In this document: in pieces, positions 32,182-40,710 of the stretch
How positions within the stretch are numbered: the first letter of the stretch is position 1
Layout of the letters: every line of letters starts with the position of its first letter
DNA from: JASGDN01 sp049840815
Lineage (GTDB): Bacteria; Chloroflexota; Chloroflexia; Thermomicrobiales; UBA6265
DNA length: 64,000 nt
Direction: 5' to 3'
Assembly: GCA_049840815.1 (NCBI GenBank)
Contig: JASGJI010000017.1
Span: forward strand, 397,944 to 461,943
Program-made: the position numbers and the translations under genes
The notes under the pieces: model-generated
What the model saw: the letters and a program-made list of their open reading frames with translations, nothing else
Databases searched by the model: none
Told to the model about the DNA's origin: nothing

Positions 32182-33834
32182 TTACTCCCACTCGATGGTG
32201 GCGGGCGGCTTCGAGGTGATGTCCAGTACCACGCGGGTGATGCCGTTCACCTCGTTCACGATGCGGTTGCTGATCCGGCCGAGCACGTCGTAGGGAATGC
32301 GTGCCCAGTCGGCCGTCATCGCGTCCTGGCTGGAGACCGCCCGCACGGCGCAGACGCGGCCGTAGGTGCGGTAGTCGCCCATCACGCCGGTCGAGCGCAC
32401 CGGCAGCAGGACCGCGAAGTATTGCCACACCTCACCGGCCAGCCCGGCGGCCTCGATCTCTTCCCGCACGATGGCGTCGGCGGGGCGGAGGAGGTCGAGA
32501 TCCTCGCGCGTGATCTCGCTCATGATGCGCACGGCCAGCCCGGGACCGGGGAACGGCTGGCGCTCCACGATCTCGTCCGGCAGCCCGAGCGCTCGCCCGA
32601 CGTTGCGGACCTCATCCTTGAAGAGGAACTTCAGCGGCTCCACCAGGCCGAATTGCATGTCGTCCGGCAGGCCACCGACGTTGTGGTGGGTCTTGATCTT
32701 GGCGGCGGCCTTCGTGTCCTTGGTGGTGCTCTCGATCACGTCCGGATAGAGGGTGCCCTGCGCCAGGAACTCGAACGGGCCGGCCTTGTCGGCCTCCGCC
32801 TCGAAGACGCGGACGAAGGTCTCGCCGATGATCTTCCGCTTCTCCTCCGGATCGGTGACGCCGCTCAGCTTGTCCAGGAAGCGATCGGTGGCATCGACGT
32901 AGACGAGTTGCATGCCGAACGCCCGTGCGAAGACCTCCTGCACCAGTTCCGCCTCGCCCTGCCGCAGCAGGCCGTTGTTCACGAAGACGGGCGTCAGCTG
33001 GTCGCCGATCGCCTTGTGCAGCAGGGCGGCCGCGACGGAGGAATCGACGCCGCCGCTGAGGCCGAGCAGGACGCGGCCATCGCCGACCTTCTCGCGGATC
33101 TCCTGGATGGAGGCGTCGATGAACGACTCGGGCGACCATCCCGGCTCGATGCCGGCGATGTCGACGAGGAAGTTGCGCAGAATGTCCGCCCCGAGCGGCG
33201 TGTGCTGGACTTCTGGGTGGAACTGGATGCCGACGAGCTTGCCCTTTGCCATCGCTGCGACCGGCGAGTTGCCGGAGGTGCCGATCACCTCGAAGCCGTC
33301 CGGAGCCTTCGCGATGTGGTCGCCGTGGCTCATCCAGACGTCGATCTGGGCCGGCAGGTTCGCGAAGAGGGCCGATTCCGTCGCACCCGGCACGACATCG
33401 ACCGTCGCCGGACCGTACTCGCGGTGATTCGCCGGGGCGACCTTGCCGCCGGGGAGGTTGTAAGCGAGCAGGTTGGAGCCGTAGCAGATGCCGAGCACCG
33501 GCAGGTCGCGCTCCAGCACCCAGGCCGGGAGCTGCGGCGCGCCCTCGGCGTAGACGCTGGCCGGACCTCCGGACAGGATGATCGCCTTCGGATCGAGCGC
33601 AGCGATCTCGTCCCACGTCACGTCGTGGTGCAGCAACTCGCCATAGATGCCGATCTCGCGGATGCGGCGCGTGATGAGCTGGCTGTACTGGGAGCCGAAG
33701 TCGAGGATGGCGACGGCATCCACCGGCTTGCCTTCGGACCCGGCATCAGCGAGGAGGTGAGCGCTTTCGGCGACCTGCGTCTCATCGACGCCGGATTCAG
33801 GGGTGAACGCGAGTTCGGATGGGGATGTCGACAC
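32182..33834 (-). CDS. guaA: GMP synthase (glutamine-hydrolysing)
   Basis: A 550-residue enzyme that converts XMP to GMP. The class I glutamine amidotransferase domain has the catalytic Cys in LGICYGSN and the His-Glu pair in QFHPEVQH. The ATP pyrophosphatase domain has the P-loop LLGLSGGVDSS. The dimerisation domain ends in the hallmark ITSKPPATIEWE. The N-terminus has about 37 extra residues before AILDFGSQYSQL. It sits in a cluster with purN at 38102, but no purine operon is seen. The next gene is an MFS exporter. Confidence 0.97.
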   Translation of the reverse strand: MSTSPSELAFTPESGVDETQVAESAHLLADAGSEGKPVDAVAILDFGSQYSQLITRRIREIGIYGELLHHDVTWDEIAALDPKAIILSGGPASVYAEGAPQLPAWVLERDLPVLGICYGSNLLAYNLPGGKVAPANHREYGPATVDVVPGATESALFANLPAQIDVWMSHGDHIAKAPDGFEVIGTSGNSPVAAMAKGKLVGIQFHPEVQHTPLGADILRNFLVDIAGIEPGWSPESFIDASIQEIREKVGDGRVLLGLSGGVDSSVAAALLHKAIGDQLTPVFVNNGLLRQGEAELVQEVFARAFGMQLVYVDATDRFLDKLSGVTDPEEKRKIIGETFVRVFEAEADKAGPFEFLAQGTLYPDVIESTTKDTKAAAKIKTHHNVGGLPDDMQFGLVEPLKFLFKDEVRNVGRALGLPDEIVERQPFPGPGLAVRIMSEITREDLDLLRPADAIVREEIEAAGLAGEVWQYFAVLLPVRSTGVMGDYRTYGRVCAVRAVSSQDAMTADWARIPYDVLGRISNRIVNEVNGITRVVLDITSKPPATIEWE

Positions 33835-34193
33835 GAGGGGAACACTCCGTGGGTGGGGGTGGAAGGAGACCGGGCCGAGGTCGGCGATGACCGTGCGGTG
33901 AGGAGGTGGTGGCTGTGGCGCCGGGGCGAGGACGCTCTCCGGCGACTGTTCCCGTCATTCTACCCCGAGCAGAGCCGGGAGCCGACAATACCGATCGGCG
34001 TCCCTGATCGAGTCGACCTATGTGAGTGGTTTCTGCGGTGGCGGTGCACCCTGGGGCAAGAGGGCGTCGCGCGACGGAGCATCTCCGTCGCCATCAGAAT
34101 CCCCGCGGGGGACGCTGCCTCTTCTCGGATTGACGAGAATCTGTGAGATAGTAGGCGGAGTGGATTCACTGAATCAGACAGGGTGTGCTCTCC
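33835..34193. other. Intergenic promoter region between guaA and the DUF7718-like gene
   Basis: The 359-base gap lies between divergent genes and should hold two promoters. I see no riboswitch-like structure and no strong palindrome. TTGACG near 34131 may be a -35 box of the plus-strand gene; its -10 box is not clear. Confidence 0.4.
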
Positions 34194-34520
34194 GTGGGTG
34201 AGCGTTCATGGATCAATCAGCTCGATCACCGCGCAAGGATCCGGGCACGGATGGCTCTTGATCGGCAAGGTAATGTCATCTCGTTCACGATCCAGCTCGA
34301 GTATTGGCATCGTGAGAAGTGGCGGCCAGTGATTCGCTATGACAGCGCGCATGGCCAGGCGCATATCGACTATCTTGCGCCGAATGGAAGGGAGTATGAT
34401 AAGACTTGGTTGGGCATCTTCCCGCCGTTCAATGAGGCATTCACCATTGCCGAACTCGAGCTTGTGAACCGGTATGATGAGCATATCGAGCAGTTCCTTA
34501 GGAAGGAGACGGCATCCTGA
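34194..34520 (+). CDS. DUF7718/TumE-like small protein
   Basis: A 108-residue protein, taken to start at GTG 34194 (a GTG at 34185 is possible). The core 'ARMALDRQGNVISFTIQLEY', 'WRPVIRYDSAHGQAHIDYL' and 'FTIAELELVNRYDE' resemble the TumE/DUF6516 and DUF7718 families, in which a beta sheet carries RYDxAHxxxH. TumE is the toxin of a type II toxin-antitoxin pair. The next gene starts at the last base of its stop codon, so they are coupled. The toxin role is inference. Confidence 0.6.
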   Translation: MGERSWINQLDHRARIRARMALDRQGNVISFTIQLEYWHREKWRPVIRYDSAHGQAHIDYLAPNGREYDKTWLGIFPPFNEAFTIAELELVNRYDEHIEQFLRKETAS

Positions 34521-34765
34521 TGGCACTCAAATCACCAACTTCCCTGCTATCAGGGCTTGCTGATCCCGGCGTCATGTTCTCTCAGGATGTGATGGAGGAT
34601 CCGGATGTCGCGCCGGAACTCGCACATCCGGACAATAAGACACCTATTCTTCGCATCTACCGCCGCGGCGAAGGGCCGCTCGGGGAGCCGGACATCGTCA
34701 CCCGACGCACCGAGGCGTACATCATTGGTTGGGACGATGTCGAGCCGTGGCCGGATGAGGCGTAG
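34520..34765 (+). CDS. Small protein coupled to the DUF7718-like gene
   Basis: An 81-residue acidic protein; ATG 34520 overlaps the upstream stop (TGATGG). I do not recognise the family. It contains KTPILRIYRRGEGPLGEPDI and IIGWDDVEPWPDEA, with several prolines, and no clear helix-turn-helix, so an antitoxin role is not supported beyond the neighbour's likeness to TumE. It is convergent with rusA, three bases away. Confidence 0.55.
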   Translation: MALKSPTSLLSGLADPGVMFSQDVMEDPDVAPELAHPDNKTPILRIYRRGEGPLGEPDIVTRRTEAYIIGWDDVEPWPDEA

Positions 34766-34768
34766 CGA

Positions 34769-35227
34769 TCATTCGATGGGGTCTTCGCCGTCCGACGCCG
34801 GCTCGCCCAAGTAGACGTATTCCTTGTCGAATGCCCAATCCACGATGGTTTCCAGCTCGACCTCCAGCCGGGGATGCAGCGGGTCGATCTGCTTCGTCAG
34901 GTGCATGTCCACTACCGAGCGGTCGTCGAAGCCGATGCCCTTCGCCAGCGCATCCAGCGCGATCTTCAACCCGCCATCGAGGTCCCGCCGCATGGGCGTC
35001 TCGAAGTAGAACGTGAAGTACGCGCCGATCAGCGACGCGCCGAACGCTTTCTCCACCATCGGGTCCAGCTCGCCGCGCTCCCGCATTCCCGAAAGCAGCT
35101 TCGTCACGTCCCGCTTGAACGCCTGCGCCGGTTTGCTCAAAACACGCCGCTTGCCGACCGTCACATACTGGTTGTTCACGCTTGGCGGCAGCGGGAGGGT
35201 GAGCGTCAGCGAAACGGGCGATTTCAT
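34769..35227 (-). CDS. RusA-type Holliday junction resolvase
   Basis: A 152-residue homodimeric endonuclease. The N-terminal LTLPLPPSVNNQYVTVGKRR is the RusA start, and the catalytic acidic cluster is MRRDLDGGLKIALDALAKGI followed by DDRSVVDMHLTK. The length (about 120-150) is typical. RusA resolves Holliday junctions and is usually prophage-borne. Here the start ATG (35225-35227) overlaps the stop of the serine hydrolase upstream (ATGA), and no phage gene is near. It may be a domesticated repair nuclease. Confidence 0.87.
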   Translation of the reverse strand: MKSPVSLTLTLPLPPSVNNQYVTVGKRRVLSKPAQAFKRDVTKLLSGMRERGELDPMVEKAFGASLIGAYFTFYFETPMRRDLDGGLKIALDALAKGIGFDDRSVVDMHLTKQIDPLHPRLEVELETIVDWAFDKEYVYLGEPASDGEDPIE

Positions 35228-36324
35228 CCGCCCGTCACATCCGGCAGGGCGAGGAGGGCGCGGAGTTCGCGCTGCATCGCCCAGACGTTGCAATCCTGGT
35301 TCGCCAGGATCGCCACCGTCGTCTCCGTCTGCGGGTAGTGGGCGAGGATCGAGGCGACGCCCGCGTTGATGCCGTCCTTCTGCATCGTCACCACCGCCCC
35401 CTCCGCGTCCAGCAGGAACTCGAAGCCGAACCCGTACATCTGCCGGAACGGGTCGCGCTCGGTCGGCTCCGAGGCGTCGACGTGCGGATGCAGCAGGAGA
35501 TCGCGCCCCGCCTCGCCGGTGAGGACGCCTTCGCGCAAGGCCCCGATGAAGCGGACGAGGTCGTGGGCAGGCACCGTCGCGCCGCCATCCGGCGAGCCGA
35601 TCGGCGGGTAGGAGTAGATGTTCTTCTGCCAGCGTGCGGAGCCATCCGGTGCATCGTCGAGCTGTGTGTAGTGTTCGGCGAAGTCCGGCGCGGCGATGTC
35701 CATCGCCAGGAAGTCGGAGCCGGTCATTCCCGCCGGTCCGAAGATGCGTTCTCGCACTACGTCGCGGTACGTCATCCCCGTTGCACGTTCGATCGCCAGC
35801 CCAAGCAGCACGAAGGCGCAGTTGTTGTAGCGCACGCCCTCGCCCGGCGAGAAGTTCGGCGCCTTGTACGCGAAGTTCGGCAGGAAGTCGACCGTCTCCC
35901 GGACGCGGTAGTTCGGCGAGTCGATGAAGAGCGCGGCGTAATCCTCGCCAGCTTCCTCGTCCGCGTCGTCGGCGATGCCGGAGGTGTGCGTCAGGGCATG
36001 GAAGATGGACACCGTCTCCGGGATCGCGGTACCCTCCAGCCCGAGGTAGGGGATGAGCGGGGTATCGAGCGCGAAGTCGCCGCGCTCGATACATTGGACG
36101 GTCGCGACCGCCGTGAAGAGCTTCGTCACCGAGGCGATGTCGAAGCGCGTGGTCAACGCGTTCGGGACGCCGAACCCGCGATGCGCCAGTCCGAACGCCT
36201 TGTGGTACTGCTCCTGCCCGCCGCGCACGACGCAGCAGACGCCGCTGAAGTCATGCTCCCCGGCGTATCGGGTAACGATCGCCCCGATGGCATCCGCTGG
36301 GGTAGCGGGCAGGTCGGTCATCAT
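35224..36324 (-). CDS. Serine beta-lactamase-like (class C/PBP-type) hydrolase
   Basis: A 366-residue protein, cytoplasmic by lack of a signal. The SxxK nucleophile is SVTKLFTAVATVQ, the YxN motif is VRYNNCAFVLLGL, and the C-terminal region has the GG-type motif in TMQKDGINAG. It belongs with the Beta-lactamase family (PF00144) that also includes esterases and D-aminopeptidases. A true beta-lactamase would be secreted. The stop overlaps the rusA start; the start lies 6 bases after rlmD's stop, so it may be in an operon with it. Confidence 0.9.
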   Translation of the reverse strand: MMTDLPATPADAIGAIVTRYAGEHDFSGVCCVVRGGQEQYHKAFGLAHRGFGVPNALTTRFDIASVTKLFTAVATVQCIERGDFALDTPLIPYLGLEGTAIPETVSIFHALTHTSGIADDADEEAGEDYAALFIDSPNYRVRETVDFLPNFAYKAPNFSPGEGVRYNNCAFVLLGLAIERATGMTYRDVVRERIFGPAGMTGSDFLAMDIAAPDFAEHYTQLDDAPDGSARWQKNIYSYPPIGSPDGGATVPAHDLVRFIGALREGVLTGEAGRDLLLHPHVDASEPTERDPFRQMYGFGFEFLLDAEGAVVTMQKDGINAGVASILAHYPQTETTVAILANQDCNVWAMQRELRALLALPDVTGG

Positions 36325-36330
36325 GATGGC

Positions 36331-37893
36331 CTACTCGTATGCGTCGCCGCGTCGCAGGTGGCCGATGATCTCGACGTGATGCGTCTGCGGGAACATGTCG
36401 TAGCCCTGCACATCCACCAACTCGTATCCGGCGTCCAGCAGGCCGCGCAGATCCCGCGCGAACGTGGCAGGATCGCAGGAGACCGCCGCGATGTGCGCCG
36501 GGCGCAGCTTCACCAGCGCCTCGATCACCTCCGGGCCGGCACCGGTGCGCGGCGGGTCGAAGACGGCCAGCGCAACACGGCCGAGCGGTGAGCGGTCGTC
36601 CGCCAGCCAGCGCTCGACCGGCGCCGTCACCACGCGGGCACGGCTGGCGAGGTTCGCGTCGGCGATGTTCGTCTCCGCCCACTTCGTGGCGGGCGGGTAG
36701 CTCTCGACGGCGATGGTGCGCTTGAAGAGGCGGGCCAGCGGCACCGTGAAGAGGCCGACACCGCTGTAGAGATCCAGCGCGTAGCCGGGGTTGATCTTGG
36801 CTTCCTCGGCGATGCGGATGATGTGCTGCACCATTTTCGCCGCGACCCCGATGTTGCCCTGGAAGAAGCATTCGGCGGCGTAGCGATAGGTCTCCTCGCC
36901 GACCGATTGCAGCACCATCCGCGAGTTCGGCGTGGCGGTCTGCTCCAGCACGGAGCCGGTCTCCCCGGCAACGGCGCGGTATTCGCGCGCGGTGGGCGGC
37001 ACCAGGCCGGCCTGCATGTCGTCACGCAGGGTAGAAAGCAACAACTGCACGGTGGGGATAAGCACCGGGCTTTCCGGCACATCGACCACGCGATGGGTCT
37101 GGCCGGCGAAATAGCCGACTGCCTTCGTTTTCTGGTCGATCTGGAACTCCGCGCGGGAGCGGTATTCCCATTCCTGCGGCGACGCGACGACATCGACTTC
37201 CGGCACGGGATCGAGCTTCGCGATCCGGCGCAGGCAGTCCGTGATGATGGAGGCCTTCACGGCCAGCTGATCGGCATACCCGATGTGCATGAGGTCGAGG
37301 CCGCCGCTGGCATCGTAGTCGGCGACGCGCGGCTCGATCCGCATGGGCGATGGCGTGATGATCTCGGTGATCTCGGCGTGCAGGACCTTGCCCTGCGCGC
37401 GCGTCACCCGGGCGGAGACGACATCGCCGGGGGCGGTCCGCGCCACGAAGATCGTCTTGCCATCGGCGAACCCGATGCCCTTGCCATCGCCCACGATGCG
37501 GTCGATCGTGACCGTGACAGGCGGCATGTCCGGCGCGGGACGGTCGGACTGGCGCGGACGTGTCGGGTTCGGGTGGTTGCCCGGTCCGCGTCGGCGTTCG
37601 GGCTGCTCCTGCTCGGCCTGGCGCGCGCCCTGGGCGACGGTCAGGATGGCTGGCTCCGCCTCCTCGCGATACGGCTTGGGATTGCGGCGGGGTCTGGCGG
37701 GGCGGGGTGCATCGGCAGGCCGACCGCCCTGCCCGACCGTCACGATGGCGGGATCGGCGTCCTCGCGATAAGTCGGGCGAGGACCCTTCCGGTGCTTGGT
37801 TGGGCGTGGAGCGTCGTCGGGGCGGGTGGGGCCGGACTGGCCGGGGCGGCCCTGGCGCGATCGGTTCTGGGGCGGGCGGGAGGACGAGGGCAT
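36331..37893 (-). CDS. RNA m5U methyltransferase (RlmD/TrmA family) with disordered repeat N-terminus
   Basis: A 520-residue enzyme that methylates uridine C5 in rRNA or tRNA with SAM. The first 125 residues are Arg/Pro/Gly-rich with two copies of a unit (TYREDADPAIVTVGQGGR and PYREEAEPAILTVAQGAR). A TRAM-like domain follows (VTVTIDRIVGDGKGIGFADG). The methyltransferase core has LDLYSGVGLFTVPLA, AVFDPPRTGAGPEVI and AVSCDPATFARDL, with the catalytic Cys. It is divergent from purN. The rRNA or tRNA target cannot be told. Confidence 0.92.
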   Translation of the reverse strand: MPSSSRPPQNRSRQGRPGQSGPTRPDDAPRPTKHRKGPRPTYREDADPAIVTVGQGGRPADAPRPARPRRNPKPYREEAEPAILTVAQGARQAEQEQPERRRGPGNHPNPTRPRQSDRPAPDMPPVTVTIDRIVGDGKGIGFADGKTIFVARTAPGDVVSARVTRAQGKVLHAEITEIITPSPMRIEPRVADYDASGGLDLMHIGYADQLAVKASIITDCLRRIAKLDPVPEVDVVASPQEWEYRSRAEFQIDQKTKAVGYFAGQTHRVVDVPESPVLIPTVQLLLSTLRDDMQAGLVPPTAREYRAVAGETGSVLEQTATPNSRMVLQSVGEETYRYAAECFFQGNIGVAAKMVQHIIRIAEEAKINPGYALDLYSGVGLFTVPLARLFKRTIAVESYPPATKWAETNIADANLASRARVVTAPVERWLADDRSPLGRVALAVFDPPRTGAGPEVIEALVKLRPAHIAAVSCDPATFARDLRGLLDAGYELVDVQGYDMFPQTHHVEIIGHLRRGDAYE

Positions 37894-38101
37894 GAATGAT
37901 GGTCTTTCCGTAAGAGGGGCACGAGGAAGGATGATGGCGACGGGTTCCGTCGAGGTGTGTTCATTGTAGTGGTTCCCGGTTCGGCATGTATGGGGAGAAG
38001 GGGAGGAGGCAATCGCGCCGGATGCGGGATAATGCCCGCTGAACCCGGAGCGGACCGCGCACGGGCGGCGATTCGAGGAACGAGCGGGGGCGCGACGAGG
38101 C

Positions 38102-38761
38102 ATGGCGGACCAGGACAAGCGGCGGCAGGATGGAGCGCAGGAACGTCCCTGGCGGGTGGCGGTGCTCCTCTCCGGGGCGGGGCGCACACTGGAGAACCTG
38201 CTGCAGGTGAGCGCGCGGGGCGATCTCCCCATCGAGGTCGTGACGGTCGTCAGCTCGGTTCCGGAGGTGCGCGGGCTGGAGGTCGCGGCGAATGCGGATA
38301 TCCCCGCCTTCACGATCACGCGGAAGGGCCATCCCTCCGTTCACGCCTACAGCCAGGCGATCTACGATGCCATCGCGCCGTACTCGCCAGACCTGATCCT
38401 GTTGGCGGGCTTCCTCCGGCAACTGCTGGTCTTCCCCGGCTGGGAGGGGCGTATCCTGAACGTCCATCCCGCCTTGCTGCCCGATGCCTCCGCGTATGCC
38501 GCCGGCAAGGGCATGTTCGGCGAGCGTGTCCACGCCGCAGTGCTCGCTCACGGGGACACCGTCAGTGGCGCGACCGTCCATGTCGTGACGGACGACTACG
38601 ACGACGGGCCGCCGTTGCTGCGCGTCGAGGTGCCGGTTCTCGTCGACGACACGCCGGTAACGCTTGGTACGCGCGTCTTCCATGCCGAATGCGAGCTCTA
38701 TCCGGAAGCGATCCGCCGCTACCTCGCCGCGAATCCAGGGTTCCTGCGCGCATTGACCTGA
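38102..38761 (+). CDS. purN: Phosphoribosylglycinamide formyltransferase
   Basis: A 219-residue enzyme of purine synthesis (10-formyl-THF-dependent step 3). The catalytic Asn and His are in RILNVHPALLP and the Asp in VTDDYDDGPP. The P-loop-like LLSGAGRTLENLL opens the Rossmann core, and GATVHVV precedes the Asp. Length agrees with the family. The first 15 residues are charged and extra. It is divergent from the RNA methyltransferase. Confidence 0.94.
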   Translation: MADQDKRRQDGAQERPWRVAVLLSGAGRTLENLLQVSARGDLPIEVVTVVSSVPEVRGLEVAANADIPAFTITRKGHPSVHAYSQAIYDAIAPYSPDLILLAGFLRQLLVFPGWEGRILNVHPALLPDASAYAAGKGMFGERVHAAVLAHGDTVSGATVHVVTDDYDDGPPLLRVEVPVLVDDTPVTLGTRVFHAECELYPEAIRRYLAANPGFLRALT

Positions 38762-39009
38762 TGCCGCGCCGGCATGGCCCGGCTCGGGGCACCCCGATCC
38801 ATCGCCCAATCCCATCCTGTTACGAATCCATACAAGCTTACGAAGCATCCGAAACTCGCTGGACGCACGTATACGAGACGTTGGCGGGCAGGGGCTCGCC
38901 GCGCTGCTGGCGCTCGTGCCAGCACGCGATCGGGTCCGGCGCGGGCTGGCGCCCGGCCGATCGCGGGGATTCGCAGGCGCTTCTGGCGCAGGAAACGGAA
39001 GGGGTTCGC
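38762..39009. promoter_or_regulatory. Upstream region of doxX with TTACGAA direct repeats
   Basis: TTACGAA occurs at 38820-38826 and 38838-38844, 18 bases apart in the same orientation, within a locally A/T-rich segment. It could be an activator site. The rest is G+C-rich and unassigned. Confidence 0.4.
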
Positions 39010-39492
39010 ATGATGATGGGACGACAAGGATCGGCACAAGAGGATGGCATCTACCCGACGGTGAGTCTCGGGTTGTTGCTGATCCGGGTGGTGACGGGGA
39101 TTGTCTTCTTCATGCACGGCTACCAGAAGCTGGTCGATAACGGGATCTCGGCGACGCAGCAGGGGTTCAACGCGATGGGCGTTCCCCTGCCGGACCTGAC
39201 AGCGATCGTCGTCACGTTCGTCGAGCTGATCGGTGGCGCGGCGCTGATCCTGGGGGCGTTCACGGCGATTGCCGGGATGCTCCTCGCGGTGGACATGCTG
39301 TCGGCGATCTTCATCGTCCACATCGACGCCGGGTTCTTCGCGATGAACGGCGGATTCGAACTCGTGTTGCTGCTTGGCGCCGTGGCCCTTGGCCTGGCAA
39401 TCGCGGGGCCGGGTCAGTACTCGGTCGATGCGATGACGAGCGTTGCCTCCCGCCTGCCGTTCGCCCAGGCGTTCTCACCGTCCCGTCGCTAA
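39010..39492 (+). CDS. DoxX family membrane protein
   Basis: A 160-residue protein with four helices, starting at one of three successive ATGs (39010, 39013, 39016) after GGAAGGGG. Segments are VSLGLLLIRVVTGIVFFMHG, LTAIVVTFVELIGGAALILG, AFTAIAGMLLAVDMLSAIFI and ELVLLLGAVALGLAIAGPG. The layout of DoxX proteins (oxidoreductase-associated membrane subunit) fits. The 'HGYQKL' after helix 1 is typical. No thiosulfate-quinone partner is seen. Confidence 0.88.
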   Translation: MMMGRQGSAQEDGIYPTVSLGLLLIRVVTGIVFFMHGYQKLVDNGISATQQGFNAMGVPLPDLTAIVVTFVELIGGAALILGAFTAIAGMLLAVDMLSAIFIVHIDAGFFAMNGGFELVLLLGAVALGLAIAGPGQYSVDAMTSVASRLPFAQAFSPSRR

Positions 39493-39727
39493 TGCCTGCG
39501 GGATGTGGCGCGACCCCGGCAGCCTCCGCTTGGCTGACCGGGGTCGTGTCGTGCCGGGACCGGAATGGTGCGTCCTTCCTGCCCCTGACATGAGTGCGGG
39601 ATTCCGGCGAACCACGAGGGGTTGCCCTGCGAACGATCGGATTCCGCGCAGCGTCTTGTTCATCGTGCGGGACCAACGTGACCCGCAGCATGGCATACAC
39701 AATGTCACGGAATCCGAGACGGTTCAC

Positions 39728-39937
39728 TCAACGCGGCTTGACCTGGCGCACAGCCCGCAGGATGGTGCCTCCCAGAAGGGCGATGATTGCGAGAAGGAAG
39801 AGCCACCATGCATCGACCCCCGCCTCGCCGAGCGCCCAGGCCACGGCCATGATCGCGGCGACGCCGGCGGCGATCGTCCAGTCATCACCCACGATGAAGT
39901 CGTACCAGAACACCAGGAACGCTTTCAGGTAGCGCAT
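39728..39937 (-). CDS. Small two-helix membrane protein of the COG4280/ChrB_N operon
   Basis: A 69-residue protein (ATG 39935-39937 behind GGGGGAGAA). Two transmembrane stretches, WTIAAGVAAIMAVAWALGEA and WWLFLLAIIALLGGTIL, are preceded by MRYLKAFLVFWYDFIVGDD. It ends in a basic tail RAVRQVKPR. I do not recognise a function. It lies 17 bases downstream of the COG4280 gene and is probably in the same operon. Confidence 0.7.
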   Translation of the reverse strand: MRYLKAFLVFWYDFIVGDDWTIAAGVAAIMAVAWALGEAGVDAWWLFLLAIIALLGGTILRAVRQVKPR

Positions 39938-39954
39938 CGCTTCTCCCCCAGAAC

Positions 39955-40710
39955 TCAGTGCCGTGCGTCTGCCGCGAAGGGCGATGGCCGTGCCTGCCGC
40001 AGCACCACGACCATTCCCCACGCCACGACAAGCGTGCCGATCAGGATGGCAAGCAGCATCGCCGTCTCACCGGGCCAGGCGATGCCGATGCCTTCTCCCG
40101 CCCAGAAGACGCCGAATCCGGTCAACATCACGCCGACGGCGAACTTCATGGTGTTCTCGGGCACGCGGCTCAACGGTGCGCGCACCACCACGCCAACCGC
40201 GGCGACGGTGAGCAGACCAAGCACCGCTCCGGTCGCGGCGAGCGGGATACTGCCGTGCGATGATCCGAACGTCAGCACGATGAACGCGACTTCAAGTCCC
40301 TCCAGGAAAACGCCCTTGAACGAGACGGTGAAGGCGTACCAGTCCATCCCGACTCGCACGTCATGCCCCGCCGCGCGTGACTCGGCGACCTCGCGGGCGA
40401 AGATCGCATCCTCATCGTGGAGTGCCTTGTACCCGGATGCCCGCAGGATCGCCTTGCGCAACCATTGCAACCCGAAGATGGCCAGAAGGCCGCCGATCAC
40501 GATCCGCAATGGGGCGAGCGGCAGATCGGCGATGAGCGGTCCGAAGATCGCGATCGTGATGCCGAGCAGGACCAGCGCGGCGGCGGCCCCGATCAGCGAG
40601 GACTTCCAGCCCCGGGTGACCCCCATCGCGAAGACCAGGGTCAGGGCTTCCACCATCTCCACGGCGCTGGCGAGAAATGCCCCAGCCAGCAGCAGGATGT
40701 CGGCCATCAT
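39955..40710 (-). CDS. COG4280-type membrane protein with duplicated acidic helix motifs
   Basis: A 251-residue polytopic protein with about seven helices. The first half has ASAVEMVEALTLVFAMGVTR and the second SFKGVFLEGLEVAFIVLTFG. These E-x-x-E and L-E-G-L-E segments resemble the paired acidic motifs of FTR1 iron permeases and GDT1-type cation exchangers. This is the conserved family COG4280, with no defined function. Its ATG overlaps the ChrB_N stop (ATGA), so they are co-translated. A divalent metal or oxyanion transporter is a reasonable inference. Confidence 0.8.
   Translation of the reverse strand: MMADILLLAGAFLASAVEMVEALTLVFAMGVTRGWKSSLIGAAAALVLLGITIAIFGPLIADLPLAPLRIVIGGLLAIFGLQWLRKAILRASGYKALHDEDAIFAREVAESRAAGHDVRVGMDWYAFTVSFKGVFLEGLEVAFIVLTFGSSHGSIPLAATGAVLGLLTVAAVGVVVRAPLSRVPENTMKFAVGVMLTGFGVFWAGEGIGIAWPGETAMLLAILIGTLVVAWGMVVVLRQARPSPFAADARH

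Noticed and set aside
38762..39009. tRNA-like or rRNA segment
   Set aside because: No cloverleaf with a GTTCGA-type T-arm fits; the stretch is G+C-rich promoter DNA. No tRNA was found elsewhere either.
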